From the NCBI RefSeq assembly GCF_018919215.1, contig NZ_JAHLQK010000005.1:124001-188000 (forward strand): DNA of 64,000 nt, read 5' to 3'. Shown here piece by piece: positions 8,362 to 17,243 of this stretch (its first letter is position 1; each line of letters starts with the position of its first letter). The translations under genes were made by a program, and so were the position numbers. The notes beneath the pieces are model-generated. The model was not told the origin of the DNA and searched no databases. It saw nothing but the letters and a program-made list of their open reading frames with translations. The DNA comes from Alkaliphilus flagellatus. Lineage in GTDB: Bacteria; Bacillota; Clostridia; Peptostreptococcales; Natronincolaceae.

Positions 8362-8973
8362 ATGCCAACATTAGATATTGAAAGCACAATATGGAATACG
8401 GGACATAATTATATAGCCTGTTGTGATGAGGTAGGCAGGGGATGTTTATTTGGTTCTGTTCTAGCTGCAGCAGTGATTATGCCAAAAGGTTTAATTATAG
8501 ATGGTGTTAAAGATTCTAAAAAGTTATCTCCTAAAAAACGAGAACAGTTGTATGAAATTATTAAAGAGAAATCTATAGCTATAGGAGTAGGAACAGTTTC
8601 TGCGGAGATTATAGATAAGATTAATATAAAGAATGCTACTAGATTAGCTATGAAAAAAGCAATTTTGTCTATTAAAGATAAATGTGAAAATAGTATTACT
8701 CCAGACTACATATTAATTGATGCAGAGAAAATTGATTTACCTATTCCTCAAATGGCTATTGTTAAAGGCGATGATATTAGTCACGGTATAGCTGCCTCTT
8801 CTATAGTAGCTAAGGTACTAAGGGATCGACTTTGTCAAAGATGGCATATGGAGTATCCTAACTATAATATTAAACAAAATAAAGGCTATGGGACTAAGGC
8901 TCATAGAGAAGCATTAAAGCAGTATGGCATAAGTCCGATGCATAGAATATCATTTTTGAGTAAGATATTATAG
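8362..8973 (+). CDS. rnhB: Ribonuclease HII
   Basis: Metal-dependent endonuclease that removes RNA from RNA-DNA hybrids and single ribonucleotides from DNA. Visible in 203 residues: the active-site Asp-Glu pair D22-E23 in DEVGRG, D120 in ILIDAE, and the KGDDISHGIAASSIVAKVLRD block (about 135-155). An oddity is the segment after DEVGRG, which reads CLFGSV where most family members have PLAGPV or PLFGPV; both prolines are replaced while the catalytic acids are kept. The start follows AAAGGGGTGAT. Confidence 0.95.
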   Translation: MPTLDIESTIWNTGHNYIACCDEVGRGCLFGSVLAAAVIMPKGLIIDGVKDSKKLSPKKREQLYEIIKEKSIAIGVGTVSAEIIDKINIKNATRLAMKKAILSIKDKCENSITPDYILIDAEKIDLPIPQMAIVKGDDISHGIAASSIVAKVLRDRLCQRWHMEYPNYNIKQNKGYGTKAHREALKQYGISPMHRISFLSKIL

Positions 8974-9001
8974 TTGATACTAAAATATGGGAGATAGTAT
9001 T

Positions 9002-9355
9002 ATGAAAATAAAATTAGGTTTGATAGGGGAACAATTGGCTGTAAATTATATTGGAGATAACGGCTATTATATTCTGGATCGGAATTATCGTACTAGGCTT
9101 GGAGAGTTAGATATAATTGCTAAAAAAGATAATATTATTGTATTTATAGAAGTAAAAACTAGAACTTCAAATACATATGGAATGCCCTCAGAAGCTGTTA
9201 ATTACAGAAAACAGAAAACAATACAAAGACTATCTCAGCAGTATATACTGCATAGAAAGCTGAATAATACTTGTTGTCACTATAGATTTGATGTAATAGA
9301 AGTAAAGATAATAGGCAAAAAATACAAAATAGACCATATTGAAAATGCATTTTAA
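9002..9355 (+). CDS. yraN: UPF0102 (YraN) family endonuclease-like protein
   Basis: Protein of 117 aa from the widespread YraN family, which has a restriction-endonuclease-like fold related to Holliday-junction resolvases. The predicted catalytic motif is present: GELD at 34-37 and EVKTR at 50-54, with an N-terminal helix carrying G..GE..A. Its physiological role is unproven. ATG 9002 is used because GGGAG precedes it; an in-frame ATG 15 bases upstream has no ribosome binding site. The neighbours rnhB and comM, both nucleic-acid genes, are the usual ones in many bacteria. Confidence 0.9.
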   Translation: MKIKLGLIGEQLAVNYIGDNGYYILDRNYRTRLGELDIIAKKDNIIVFIEVKTRTSNTYGMPSEAVNYRKQKTIQRLSQQYILHRKLNNTCCHYRFDVIEVKIIGKKYKIDHIENAF

Positions 9356-9359
9356 TTAT

Positions 9360-9379
9360 AGCAGCTATGCTGCTTTTTT
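9360..9379 (+). terminator. Rho-independent terminator after yraN
   Basis: AGCAGC (9360-9365) and GCTGCT (9369-9374) form a six-bp stem with a three-base loop, immediately followed by TTTTT. It is short but of classic form, four bases after the yraN stop. Confidence 0.75.
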
Positions 9380-9482
9380 GAAAAAAATTTACAAAAAATT
9401 AAGAAAATTAAAGGAAAAAAATTTTATATATAGAATCAGTTTATATAATTTATTGTAAAATAGAAGAATAGGAAGTGGATTT

Positions 9483-11015
9483 ATGTTAGCTAAGGTAAAA
9501 ACCTGCTGCATAACAGGTCTAATCGTTACTATGATCGAAGTGGAAGTAGATATAGCCAATGGATTACCAAATGTAAATGTTGTTGGACTTCCTGATACGT
9601 CTATAAAGGAATCTAAAGAAAGAGTAAGAGCTGCCATAAAAAATAGTGAGTTGGACTTTCCCTTAAAAAGAATTACAATTAACCTATCACCAGCAGATAC
9701 TAAAAAAGAAGGAAGTCATTTTGACCTGCCTATTGCCTTAGGAATTTTAGGTGCATCTATGCAAATTCCTTTAGATGAATTAGATCATACATTGGTACTT
9801 GGAGAACTATCTTTAGATGGAAAAATTAATAAAGTAAGTGGTGTGCTCCCTATGCTATTACAAATGTATCGCGAGGGTATTAAAAGAGTGATAGTTCCTA
9901 ATGGAAATCTAGAGGAGGCAAAAATTGTTGATGATATAGAAATAATTGCCGCTAAAAATTTAAACGATATAGCACTCCATCTTAAACAAGAAGATAGAAT
10001 ATATAGTTGTAAGGGATCTTCCGACTATGAGTATAAGACAGAAATTGTCACTGAAGACTTTAAAGATCTCCAAGGGCAGGAAAATTTTAAAAGGGGATTA
10101 GAAATAGCTGCATCTGGAAATCATAATTTACTAATGATAGGTCCACCCGGGTCTGGTAAAACAATGGCGGCTAGAAGATTACCATCAATACTTCCTAAAT
10201 TAACCTTTCATGAGGCTCTAGAAATTACTAAGATATATAGTGTTGCTGGGTTACTTAATTCTGACGAAGGGTTAGTCAGTGATAGGCCCTTTCGTTCTCC
10301 ACATCATACTAGTTCGCTAGTTGCTTTAACAGGTGGTGGAAGAATTCCTAAACCAGGAGAGGTTTCTTTGAGTCATTACGGTGTTCTATTTCTTGATGAA
10401 TTACCAGAATTCAATAAATCAACTTTAGAAGTATTAAGACAGCCCTTAGAAGATAGAACTATACACATATCAAGAATAAATGGATCCTATACCTATCCAG
10501 CAGATTTCATGTTGCTAGCTGCAATGAACCCTTGTCCATGTGGCTACTATGGCACTAATTCTGGTCAGGAGTGTAGTTGTACCCCTTATCAGATAAATAG
10601 ATATGTAGGTAAAATATCAGGCCCTCTTATGGATCGTATAGATATAATTGTTGAAACTTCAGCTGTAGACTATAATGACTTGATTAGTGATAAAAATGTA
10701 GAATCATCTAAGGATATAAGATTTCGTGTAGAGAAGGCTAGAGAAATTCAACTAGAAAGATATAAAAAGACTAAGTATTTATTTAATTCTCAACTAAATG
10801 GAGCATCAATAAAAAAATACTGCTCATTAACGCCTTCTTCAGAACGATTAATGAATTTAGCTTTCGATAAAATGAAATTAAGTGCTAGAGGTTATAGTAG
10901 AATTTTAAAGGTAGCAAGAACTATCGCAGATTTAGGCGACAGCGATGTTATTTGTGAAGATCATTTGGCTGAAGCTTTACAGTATAGAAATCTAAATGGA
11001 TTAATATTCAAATAA
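9483..11015 (+). CDS. comM: ComM/YifB family AAA+ ATPase (Mg-chelatase-like)
   Basis: AAA+ protein of 510 aa. The N-terminal part (about 1-170) is the Lon-protease-like S5 fold with GLPD..IKESKERVRAAI; the AAA+ core has Walker A GPPGSGKT (220-227), Walker B LDEL (304-307) and the four-cysteine NPCPCGYYG....CSC element; a C-terminal Mg-chelatase-type domain follows. In naturally transformable bacteria ComM is a hexameric helicase promoting branch migration during recombination. A role with dprA, the next gene, is plausible but inferred. AGGAAG precedes the ATG. Confidence 0.94.
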   Translation: MLAKVKTCCITGLIVTMIEVEVDIANGLPNVNVVGLPDTSIKESKERVRAAIKNSELDFPLKRITINLSPADTKKEGSHFDLPIALGILGASMQIPLDELDHTLVLGELSLDGKINKVSGVLPMLLQMYREGIKRVIVPNGNLEEAKIVDDIEIIAAKNLNDIALHLKQEDRIYSCKGSSDYEYKTEIVTEDFKDLQGQENFKRGLEIAASGNHNLLMIGPPGSGKTMAARRLPSILPKLTFHEALEITKIYSVAGLLNSDEGLVSDRPFRSPHHTSSLVALTGGGRIPKPGEVSLSHYGVLFLDELPEFNKSTLEVLRQPLEDRTIHISRINGSYTYPADFMLLAAMNPCPCGYYGTNSGQECSCTPYQINRYVGKISGPLMDRIDIIVETSAVDYNDLISDKNVESSKDIRFRVEKAREIQLERYKKTKYLFNSQLNGASIKKYCSLTPSSERLMNLAFDKMKLSARGYSRILKVARTIADLGDSDVICEDHLAEALQYRNLNGLIFK

Positions 11016-11208
11016 TTATGTTGAGAAAATAGAATGGCTATACATTATTATGCAAATTCAGCACAATAGATTTATTATTTTTTCTATATAGTATATAATT
11101 AATACTGTATAAAAAACAGTTTAAACCTTCAAAAGCATCACTTATTTCATTAAAATCATAGATTTAAAAGAATCTGTTTCAAACAAAGCAATATTTGGGG
11201 GAAATAGT

Positions 11209-12306
11209 ATGGAGTTGAAAGAAAAAGAAATTATTGTATGGTTAAGTTATATAGAAGGCATTACTAATAAAGATATTAGAAACTTAGTAGATTATTTTCA
11301 TAACCTTGAAGATATTTGGGTAGCAGACGAAAAACATATTAGTAATGCATTGAATAAACGTGGAATAATTATGGATAAAATTATAAAAAATAGGAATGAG
11401 CAATTTATCACTAAAATTTTTAAAAATTTAGATGATAACAATATACTTCCTTTAACAATTTTAGATGATAAATATCCTTCTAAACTTAAAAACATATATG
11501 ATCCTCCCTATGTAATATATATAAAAGGAAATAAAATAAAATTTGACATACCTTTAATAGCTATAGTTGGTGCTAGGAAGTCCACACCTTACGGTAGATG
11601 GGCAGCCTATCAGTTTGCAAGAGAGCTAACAAAATGGGATGTTGGAATTATAAGTGGATTAGCTTTAGGTATAGATACATATGGACATAAGGGAGCATTA
11701 GAGTCTAATGGCTATACTATCGGTGTTTTAGGATGCGGATTAGATCAGTGTTATCCAGCTTCTAATAGAAATTTAATGGATAAGATGGTTGTAGATGGTT
11801 GTATTATTTCGGAGTATTGCCTAGGAATGCCACCATTAAAGTATAACTTTCCAGCAAGAAATCGAATTGTTAGCGGGTTATCTGATGGTGTAATAGTAAT
11901 TGAAGCATCTGAGAACAGTGGAGCATTAATTACTGTAGAATATGCGTTGGATCAAGGAAAAGATGTTTATGCTCTACCTGGTAATATTAATAATATGCAA
12001 AGTAAAGGATCTAATAAACTGATTAGGGATGGTGCTAGAATCTTACTTGAGGTTGATGATGTGATTGAAAATCTTAAATATAAATACTCATTAGGAAAAA
12101 AGAGTTTAGAAGAATCCTCAAAAATAGAACTAAGTAAATTAGAATCCTTGATATATGAAATAATAAAAAGAAGACCCATAAATATTGATTTAATTATAAA
12201 TGAAACAGGAATTAAAGCATCTGAGTTGAATCCAATCTTAACTATATTAGAAATTAAAGGTTATATAAGTCAGATGCCAGGTAAGACATTTACAGTATCG
12301 AAATAA
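11209..12306 (+). CDS. dprA: DNA-processing protein DprA (Smf)
   Basis: Single-stranded-DNA-binding protein that loads RecA onto incoming DNA during transformation; it is also conserved in non-competent bacteria. The 365 residues show an N-terminal SAM/HhH-like segment, the extended Rossmann core (GARKSTPYGR, SGLALGIDTYGHKGAL, GCGLDQCYPASN, SEYCLG.PPLKYNFPARNRI, EAS..SGALIT..YA..QG..VYALPG) and a C-terminal winged helix (about 300-365). The start ATG follows TTTGGGGGAAATAGT. About 190 AT-rich bases separate it from comM, without a clear promoter. Confidence 0.96.
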   Translation: MELKEKEIIVWLSYIEGITNKDIRNLVDYFHNLEDIWVADEKHISNALNKRGIIMDKIIKNRNEQFITKIFKNLDDNNILPLTILDDKYPSKLKNIYDPPYVIYIKGNKIKFDIPLIAIVGARKSTPYGRWAAYQFARELTKWDVGIISGLALGIDTYGHKGALESNGYTIGVLGCGLDQCYPASNRNLMDKMVVDGCIISEYCLGMPPLKYNFPARNRIVSGLSDGVIVIEASENSGALITVEYALDQGKDVYALPGNINNMQSKGSNKLIRDGARILLEVDDVIENLKYKYSLGKKSLEESSKIELSKLESLIYEIIKRRPINIDLIINETGIKASELNPILTILEIKGYISQMPGKTFTVSK

Positions 12307-12380
12307 ATTGATATAATGTAAAGACTTGATTTTGTCTAATAATTCCAGAGGAAAATCACAGCATAATGGAGGTGTATGAA

Positions 12381-14459
12381 TTGGCAAAATCTTTAGTAAT
12401 TGTTGAATCACCAGCAAAAGCAAAAACCATAGAAAAGTTCTTAGGAAAAAATTATGTTGTAAAAGCATCTGTGGGACATATTATTGATTTACCTAAAAGT
12501 AAACTTGGAGTTGATATAGATAATAATTTTGAACCGCAGTATATTACTATAAGAGGTAAAGGACCTGTTTTGAAGGAAATTAAGACTTTGGCTAAAAAGT
12601 CAAAGAATGTTTATTTAGCAACTGACCCCGATAGAGAAGGTGAGGCTATTTCATGGCACTTAGCAAGAGCTCTAGGTATAGAAGAGGATACATCCTGTAG
12701 AATCGAATTTAATGAAATTACAAAAACAGCTATTACTAATGCAATAAAGAAGCCTAGAGCGATTAATCGCGATTTAGTAGATGCTCAACAAGCGAGAAGA
12801 GTTTTAGACAGGTTAGTAGGATACCAAATTAGCCCTCTACTTTGGAAGAACGTTAGAAAGGGACTTAGTGCTGGTAGAGTACAGTCTGTGGCTACAAAGC
12901 TTATTATAGATAGAGAAGAAGAAATTAAAAATTTTAAACCTGAAGAGTATTGGAGTTTAAATCTAAATGTAGAAAATTCTAAAAAAGAAAAGTTTCAAGT
13001 TAAGTTTCAAATTGATAATTTAGGGAATAAAGAAATACATAGTGAGAAAGAAGTAAATAGGATTTTAAACACTGTAGGGGATAATAAGTTGACTGTTACA
13101 AGTGTTAGAAAAGGTGAAAAAAAACGAAATCCTAATTTACCATTTACAACTAGTACCCTACAGCAGGAGGCTGCAAACAAATTAGGTTTCTCTACTAGAA
13201 AAACGATGTCTTTAGCACAACAACTATATGAAGGAATTGATATTGGAAAAGAGGGCACAGTAGGTTTAATTACTTATATTAGAACTGACTCCACTAGAAT
13301 ATCTAATGAGGCTACTGAATTAGTTAAAAAGTATATTAATGAAGTTATCGGCGATAAGTATGGGAATAAGGAAGCTAAGAATCAAAAAGAAGCTAAGAGT
13401 AAAAAAAGTGTTCAAGATGCCCATGAAGCTATTAGACCTACTTATGTTTATAAACATCCTGATATTATTAAGTCTTCATTAACAAAGGATCAACACCTAC
13501 TTTATAAATTGATTTGGGAGCGATATGTTTCTAGTAATATGGCTCCAGCCTTATATGATACGTTATCTGTGGATTTAAATATAAATGAAGTGATTTTCAA
13601 AGCCACAGGATCTAGGCTGAAGTTTGATGGGTTCCTAAAAGTATATAGCTATGCTAATACATCAGAAAATGTAGATTTGCCTATTTTGAACGAGGGAGAG
13701 AAAATTAGTATTCTTGAAAAGTTGCCTAAACAACACTATACACAACCGCCAGCTAGATATACAGAGGCATCTTTGGTTAGAACAATGGAGGAATTAGGAA
13801 TAGGAAGGCCTAGTACTTATTCCCCAACTATATCTACAATACTTTCTAGAGGATATGTTGAAAAAGAAGGCAAAAATTTAGTTGCTACTGAATTGGGATA
13901 TATTATAAATGAAATATTAGAGGAATATTTTTCTAAAGTTATTGATGTTAATTTTACAGCGGACCTAGAGCAAAGTTTAGACCACATAGAAGAAAATGGA
14001 CACGATTGGAAAAAACTTATTTCAGAGTTTTACAATGAATTTCATATAATGTTGGTCTATGCGGAAGAGCATATGGAACAAATTGATTTTGTAGAGGAAA
14101 GCGATGAAGAGTGTAAAAATTGTGGAGCTATAATGTTAATTAAACATGGTAGATATGGAAAATTTTTAGCTTGCTCAAACTATCCTGAATGCGAGGAAAC
14201 AAAACCTTTTCTTCATAAAATCGGAGTAAGTTGTCCGAAATGCGAAGATGGCGAAGTGATAGAGCGAAGATCAAAAAAAGGGAGACTTTTTTATGGATGT
14301 AGCAATTTTCCAAAGTGTAGATTTGTATCTTGGAGCAGACCTATTGATAAAAAATGTCCTCAGTGCAACAATATATTGGTACACAAGAAAAATAAAAAAA
14401 GTGAAAAAATTATGTGTAGCGATAAAGATTGTAAATATGAGTATAGGATTGAAAATTAA
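12381..14459 (+). CDS. topA: DNA topoisomerase I (type IA)
   Basis: Relaxes negative supercoils by single-strand passage. With a TTG start at 12381 it begins MAKSLVIVESPAKAKTI, the family's exact N-terminus, and GGAGGTG lies six bases upstream; an in-frame ATG 15 bases earlier would swallow that site. Of 692 residues, the Toprim domain (about 1-115) has DPDREGE at 82-88, and the nucleophile is Tyr299 in LITYIRTDS. Three C-terminal zinc ribbons start near Cys578, Cys618 and Cys659; all four cysteines are visible in each. It is followed by a gap and codY; in Bacillus trmFO, xerC and hslVU lie in between. Confidence 0.97.
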   Translation: MAKSLVIVESPAKAKTIEKFLGKNYVVKASVGHIIDLPKSKLGVDIDNNFEPQYITIRGKGPVLKEIKTLAKKSKNVYLATDPDREGEAISWHLARALGIEEDTSCRIEFNEITKTAITNAIKKPRAINRDLVDAQQARRVLDRLVGYQISPLLWKNVRKGLSAGRVQSVATKLIIDREEEIKNFKPEEYWSLNLNVENSKKEKFQVKFQIDNLGNKEIHSEKEVNRILNTVGDNKLTVTSVRKGEKKRNPNLPFTTSTLQQEAANKLGFSTRKTMSLAQQLYEGIDIGKEGTVGLITYIRTDSTRISNEATELVKKYINEVIGDKYGNKEAKNQKEAKSKKSVQDAHEAIRPTYVYKHPDIIKSSLTKDQHLLYKLIWERYVSSNMAPALYDTLSVDLNINEVIFKATGSRLKFDGFLKVYSYANTSENVDLPILNEGEKISILEKLPKQHYTQPPARYTEASLVRTMEELGIGRPSTYSPTISTILSRGYVEKEGKNLVATELGYIINEILEEYFSKVIDVNFTADLEQSLDHIEENGHDWKKLISEFYNEFHIMLVYAEEHMEQIDFVEESDEECKNCGAIMLIKHGRYGKFLACSNYPECEETKPFLHKIGVSCPKCEDGEVIERRSKKGRLFYGCSNFPKCRFVSWSRPIDKKCPQCNNILVHKKNKKSEKIMCSDKDCKYEYRIEN

Positions 14460-14467
14460 AAATTTTC
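14451..14467 (+). terminator. AT-rich hairpin overlapping the topA stop
   Basis: GAAAATT (14451-14457) and AATTTTC (14461-14467) are perfect seven-base arms around AAA, followed by TTATTT. All but one pair are A-T, so it would be a weak terminator. Confidence 0.35.
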
Positions 14468-14697
14468 TTATTTAACAAAATATATATTGAAACAAAATAA
14501 TAGTTGTGATAATATTGCTAATGTGCTTATATTCAAACTGTTATGGAAAGATATGGGGATATTTTAAAAAATCTATAATTTAACTAACTGTGTTATATTT
14601 ATTGTTAAATATTAATTAAATAAATTTAAACAAGTACAGTGAGTATAGAAAGTCGATTTTTAGAAAAAGCTATAAATAATATAACCAGGTTAGTAAT
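14468..14697. other. AT-rich gap between topA and codY, no gene seen
   Basis: The topA-codY gap totals 354 bases (14460-14813). Beyond the weak hairpin at its start and a possible promoter at 14698-14726, it holds only AT-rich sequence without an open frame of useful length, a tRNA-like fold or a convincing repeat. No good match to the CodY box AATTTTCWGAAAATT is visible. Confidence 0.6.
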
Positions 14698-14726
14698 TTG
14701 TATTATATAAAGAGTTATTGTATTAT
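14698..14726 (+). promoter_or_regulatory. Possible codY promoter
   Basis: TTGTAT (14698-14703), a 17-base spacer and TATTAT (14721-14726) give a five-of-six -10 with a weak -35. The start would be near 14733, about 80 bases before the codY ATG. Such matches are frequent in AT-rich DNA, so this is tentative. Confidence 0.35.
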
Positions 14727-14813
14727 GATTAGATTATTTCCTACATAGGATAAAAGCATAGACTAATATTAAACTATAACATTTAAAATGAAGTTTTCTA
14801 AGGAGGAAGAATA

Positions 14814-15596
14814 ATGAGTAGTGGTACATTATTAGAAAAAACAAGAAGAATTAACAAAATTTTGCAACAATCAGGAGACGTTACTATTTCATTTAATGAA
14901 TTATGTAGGATTTTAAGTGAAGTTTTAGATGCAAATGTATATGTAGCTAGCTCAAAGGGTAAAGTACTAGGTGTTAGCTTAACAGATACTTCAGATTGTC
15001 CTATTATTGTTGATGAGAAAACAGGTGAAAAAAGATTTCCAGATGAATACAACCAGCAGTTATTATCTGTAAATGAAACCAAATCCAATATTACTAAAGA
15101 TGAACTTCTAACATTCTTTAAGTACGATATTGATAGTTACGAAAAGTTAGTGACTATTGTTCCTATAAATGGTAGTGGTCAACGTCTTGGTACTCTTGTT
15201 TTAGCTAGATTCGATAGAGCCTTTAATGAGGATGATCTAGTAATGGCTGAGTATAGCTCAACAGTAGTAGGATTGGAAATTATAAGATCAGAATCTGATG
15301 CTATTGAAGAAGAAGCTAGAAAAAAAGCAGTAGTTCAAATGGCAATAGGAACGCTATCTTATTCAGAACTAGAGGCGGTTGAACACATATTTAATGAATT
15401 AGAAGGAGAAGAAGGATTATTAGTGGCTAGCAAAATTGCTGATCGTGTTGGAATTACACGTTCTGTTATAGTAAATGCCCTAAGAAAATTCGAAAGTGCT
15501 GGAGTGATCGAATCAAGATCCTTGGGTATGAAGGGAACCCATATTAGAATTTTAAATGATCATCTTATTAACGAATTAAGAAAGTTAAAAAGATAG
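14814..15596 (+). CDS. codY: Global transcriptional regulator CodY
   Basis: GTP- and branched-chain-amino-acid-responsive repressor that controls amino acid synthesis, transport and, in Bacillus, motility. At 260 residues it is full length. The N-terminal GAF ligand domain covers about 1-155; the winged HTH (about 200-245) has [16 protein letters not shown] and [11 protein letters not shown], almost identical to the Bacillus consensus. AAGGAGGA precedes the ATG. Its place directly upstream of the fla/che cluster matches Bacillus, where CodY represses that cluster; a strong terminator separates the two here. Confidence 0.98.
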   Translation: MSSGTLLEKTRRINKILQQSGDVTISFNELCRILSEVLDANVYVASSKGKVLGVSLTDTSDCPIIVDEKTGEKRFPDEYNQQLLSVNETKSNITKDELLTFFKYDIDSYEKLVTIVPINGSGQRLGTLVLARFDRAFNEDDLVMAEYSSTVVGLEIIRSESDAIEEEARKKAVVQMAIGTLSYSELEAVEHIFNELEGEEGLLVASKIADRVGITRSVIVNALRKFESAGVIESRSLGMKGTHIRILNDHLINELRKLKR

Positions 15597-15632
15597 TTAA
15601 TATATATCTTAATTAAATGAAATTAAAACATG

Positions 15633-15672
15633 AAAATACTAGCTGTGTATATTTAAAAACAGCTAGTATTTT
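15633..15672 (+). terminator. Strong Rho-independent terminator after codY
   Basis: A 14-bp perfect stem (15633-15646 with 15659-15672; core CTAGCTGT/ACAGCTAG) with a 12-base loop ends in an A-rich/T-rich foot followed by TTATGTTTT. It begins 37 bases after the codY stop and should end most codY transcripts before the flagellar operon. Confidence 0.85.
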
Positions 15673-16056
15673 TATGTTTTAATACAATAATGAATCCTAT
15701 ATTGTTTTAGTACATTGTTCTATTAATCTATATATGCATAAAAATAATGTAACTTTCCTACATCTAAATTATTAGGCCTAAATTTTAACAATCTTGCGGT
15801 AGTACTCGGGTCCTAAAAGTTGAAAAACCTAAAAAAAAAGAGGATTTTAGCTGATTTTGTCAAATAAATTATGTATAATCAATATGAGGTTTTAAACAAT
15901 GGTCTATAGGGATGATGCATTTAATCATATTTCATATGTCCGTTACTCTGTAAAATCTTTATTATTGTTATAAGATGATGTATACTTAGCTAAAAAGAAA
16001 GTTGGTTAAATGATACAAAACATGAAAAATATCGAAATATATCGATGGAGGGAAAT
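15673..16056. other. Non-coding region before the flagellar operon
   Basis: About 380 bases without a supportable gene. A perfect TATAAT lies at 15874-15879, but the nearest -35-like TTGTCA (15857-15862) is only 11 bases away, so no standard promoter can be assigned. A small patch richer in G+C sits at about 15793-15815. No SigD-type promoter, c-di-GMP riboswitch signature or good CodY box was recognised. The operon promoter must lie here or read through from codY. Confidence 0.5.
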
Positions 16057-16452
16057 ATGTATAATAATATTAATGTTTTATCAAAAGCTTTAGATGCTTC
16101 ATGGAAGCGTAATGAAATAATTACAAATAATATTGCTAATGCAGAGACACCTAACTTTAAAAAGTCACAAGTAGTTTTTGAAGATATTTTAAAAGATAGT
16201 TTGGCAGAAAAAAAATTAAAAGGAGCTGTTACAAACCCAAAACATATACATATAAACGGGGGAAATATTAAAGAACTAAAATATAAAATAAAAACTGAAG
16301 ATAGTTTTAGTACTCGAAGAGATAAAAACAATGTGGATATTGATGTGGAAATGGCAGAGAGAGCTAAAAATGAAATTTTATACAATACTTTAACAAGTAG
16401 AATGCAAAGTGGATTTCAAAAAATAAAATTTGTTATTAATGAAGGGAGGTAG
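16057..16452 (+). CDS. flgB: Flagellar basal-body rod protein FlgB
   Basis: Proximal rod subunit exported by the flagellar type III apparatus, first gene of the fla/che cluster. The 131 residues include the rod-protein motif NNIANAETPNFK near the N-terminus and a C-terminal Leu/Met-rich helix that packs in the rod. ATG 16057 follows GGAGGG at a short four-base spacing; an in-frame ATG 12 bases upstream would include that site in the coding region. flgC begins six bases after its stop. Confidence 0.95.
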   Translation: MYNNINVLSKALDASWKRNEIITNNIANAETPNFKKSQVVFEDILKDSLAEKKLKGAVTNPKHIHINGGNIKELKYKIKTEDSFSTRRDKNNVDIDVEMAERAKNEILYNTLTSRMQSGFQKIKFVINEGR

Positions 16453-16458
16453 GTATTA

Positions 16459-16902
16459 GTGTCAATTTTCAACTCAATTAATATTAGTGCTTCAGGATTA
16501 ACAGCAGAAAGATTAAGGATGGATATAGTTACAAAAAATATAGCTAATGCTAATACAACAAGAACAGCTAATGGCACTCCATATAGAAGACAAGTGGCTA
16601 TATTCAAAAGTAAGGATAACAACATGCCTTTTTCTGAGTATCTTAGACGATCAAATGGACAAGCATCAAATTTAACAGGAGTAGAGATATCATCAATTCA
16701 GAATGATTCGTCACCATATAAAAAAGTTTATGAACCTGGGCATCCAGATGCTGATGAAAGTGGATATGTATTAATGCCAAATGTAGATATAGTTACTGAA
16801 ATGGCGAATATGATTTCAGCAACTAGAGCATACGAGGCCAATGTTACAGCATTAAATGGAACAAAAAGTATGGCTCTTAAAGCTTTAGAAATCGGTAAAT
16901 AA
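16459..16902 (+). CDS. flgC: Flagellar basal-body rod protein FlgC
   Basis: Rod subunit of 147 aa. It has the conserved N-terminal FNSINISASGLTAERLRMD helix followed by NIANANTTRT, and the C-terminal motif VDIVTEMANMISATRAYEAN typical of the rod/hook family. It starts with GTG at 16459, eight bases after GGGAGGT. It lies between flgB and fliE, the standard order. Confidence 0.96.
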   Translation: MSIFNSINISASGLTAERLRMDIVTKNIANANTTRTANGTPYRRQVAIFKSKDNNMPFSEYLRRSNGQASNLTGVEISSIQNDSSPYKKVYEPGHPDADESGYVLMPNVDIVTEMANMISATRAYEANVTALNGTKSMALKALEIGK

Positions 16903-16916
16903 AGGAGAAACATACA

Positions 16917-17219
16917 ATGAAAATTAATAATATTAGTCAGCTTAATACAGTAAAGCTTGGATCTATAGACAATTATTCAGAAGAAACATCAAAAAGCACA
17001 GTATCTTTTTCTACATTTTTAAATGAGTCTTTGGAGAAAGTAAGCTCACTTGAAAAAGAATCAGAACAATATAGCTTAAAGTTAGCAACAGGTGAATTAG
17101 AAAACATACACGAGGCTATGATAGCAGCCCAAAAAGCTGATATTGCCCTTCAGCTAACTATGCAAATTAGAAATAAAGTTTTAGATGCATATAGAGAAAT
17201 AATGAGGATGCAGATTTAA
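16917..17219 (+). CDS. fliE: Flagellar hook-basal body protein FliE
   Basis: Adapter joining the MS ring (FliF) to the rod. The 100 residues have a variable, polar N-terminal third and the conserved C-terminal helix with GELENIHEAMIAAQKADIALQ and RNKVLDAYREIMRMQ. The ATG follows AAAGGAG, 14 bases after flgC. Confidence 0.95.
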   Translation: MKINNISQLNTVKLGSIDNYSEETSKSTVSFSTFLNESLEKVSSLEKESEQYSLKLATGELENIHEAMIAAQKADIALQLTMQIRNKVLDAYREIMRMQI

Positions 17220-17243
17220 TCGTAGCAGAAGAGAGGTGAGTTA

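Noticed and set aside
14293-14475. A 60-codon + strand frame at the end of topA
   Set aside because: It overlaps the topA zinc-ribbon coding region in another frame and has no ribosome binding site.
15793-15822. T-box-like GAGTACTACCGCA on the minus strand
   Set aside because: It resembles the T-box antiterminator bulge in only about nine of thirteen bases, has no specifier stem and no gene downstream on that strand.
15857-15879. TTGTCA and TATAAT before flgB
   Set aside because: The spacing is 11 bases instead of about 17, so I did not call a promoter.
15673-16056. Possible CodY box or c-di-GMP riboswitch before flgB
   Set aside because: The best CodY-like stretch (near 15781) matches 11 of 15 AT-dominated positions, which chance explains. 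The GEMM riboswitch core was not found.
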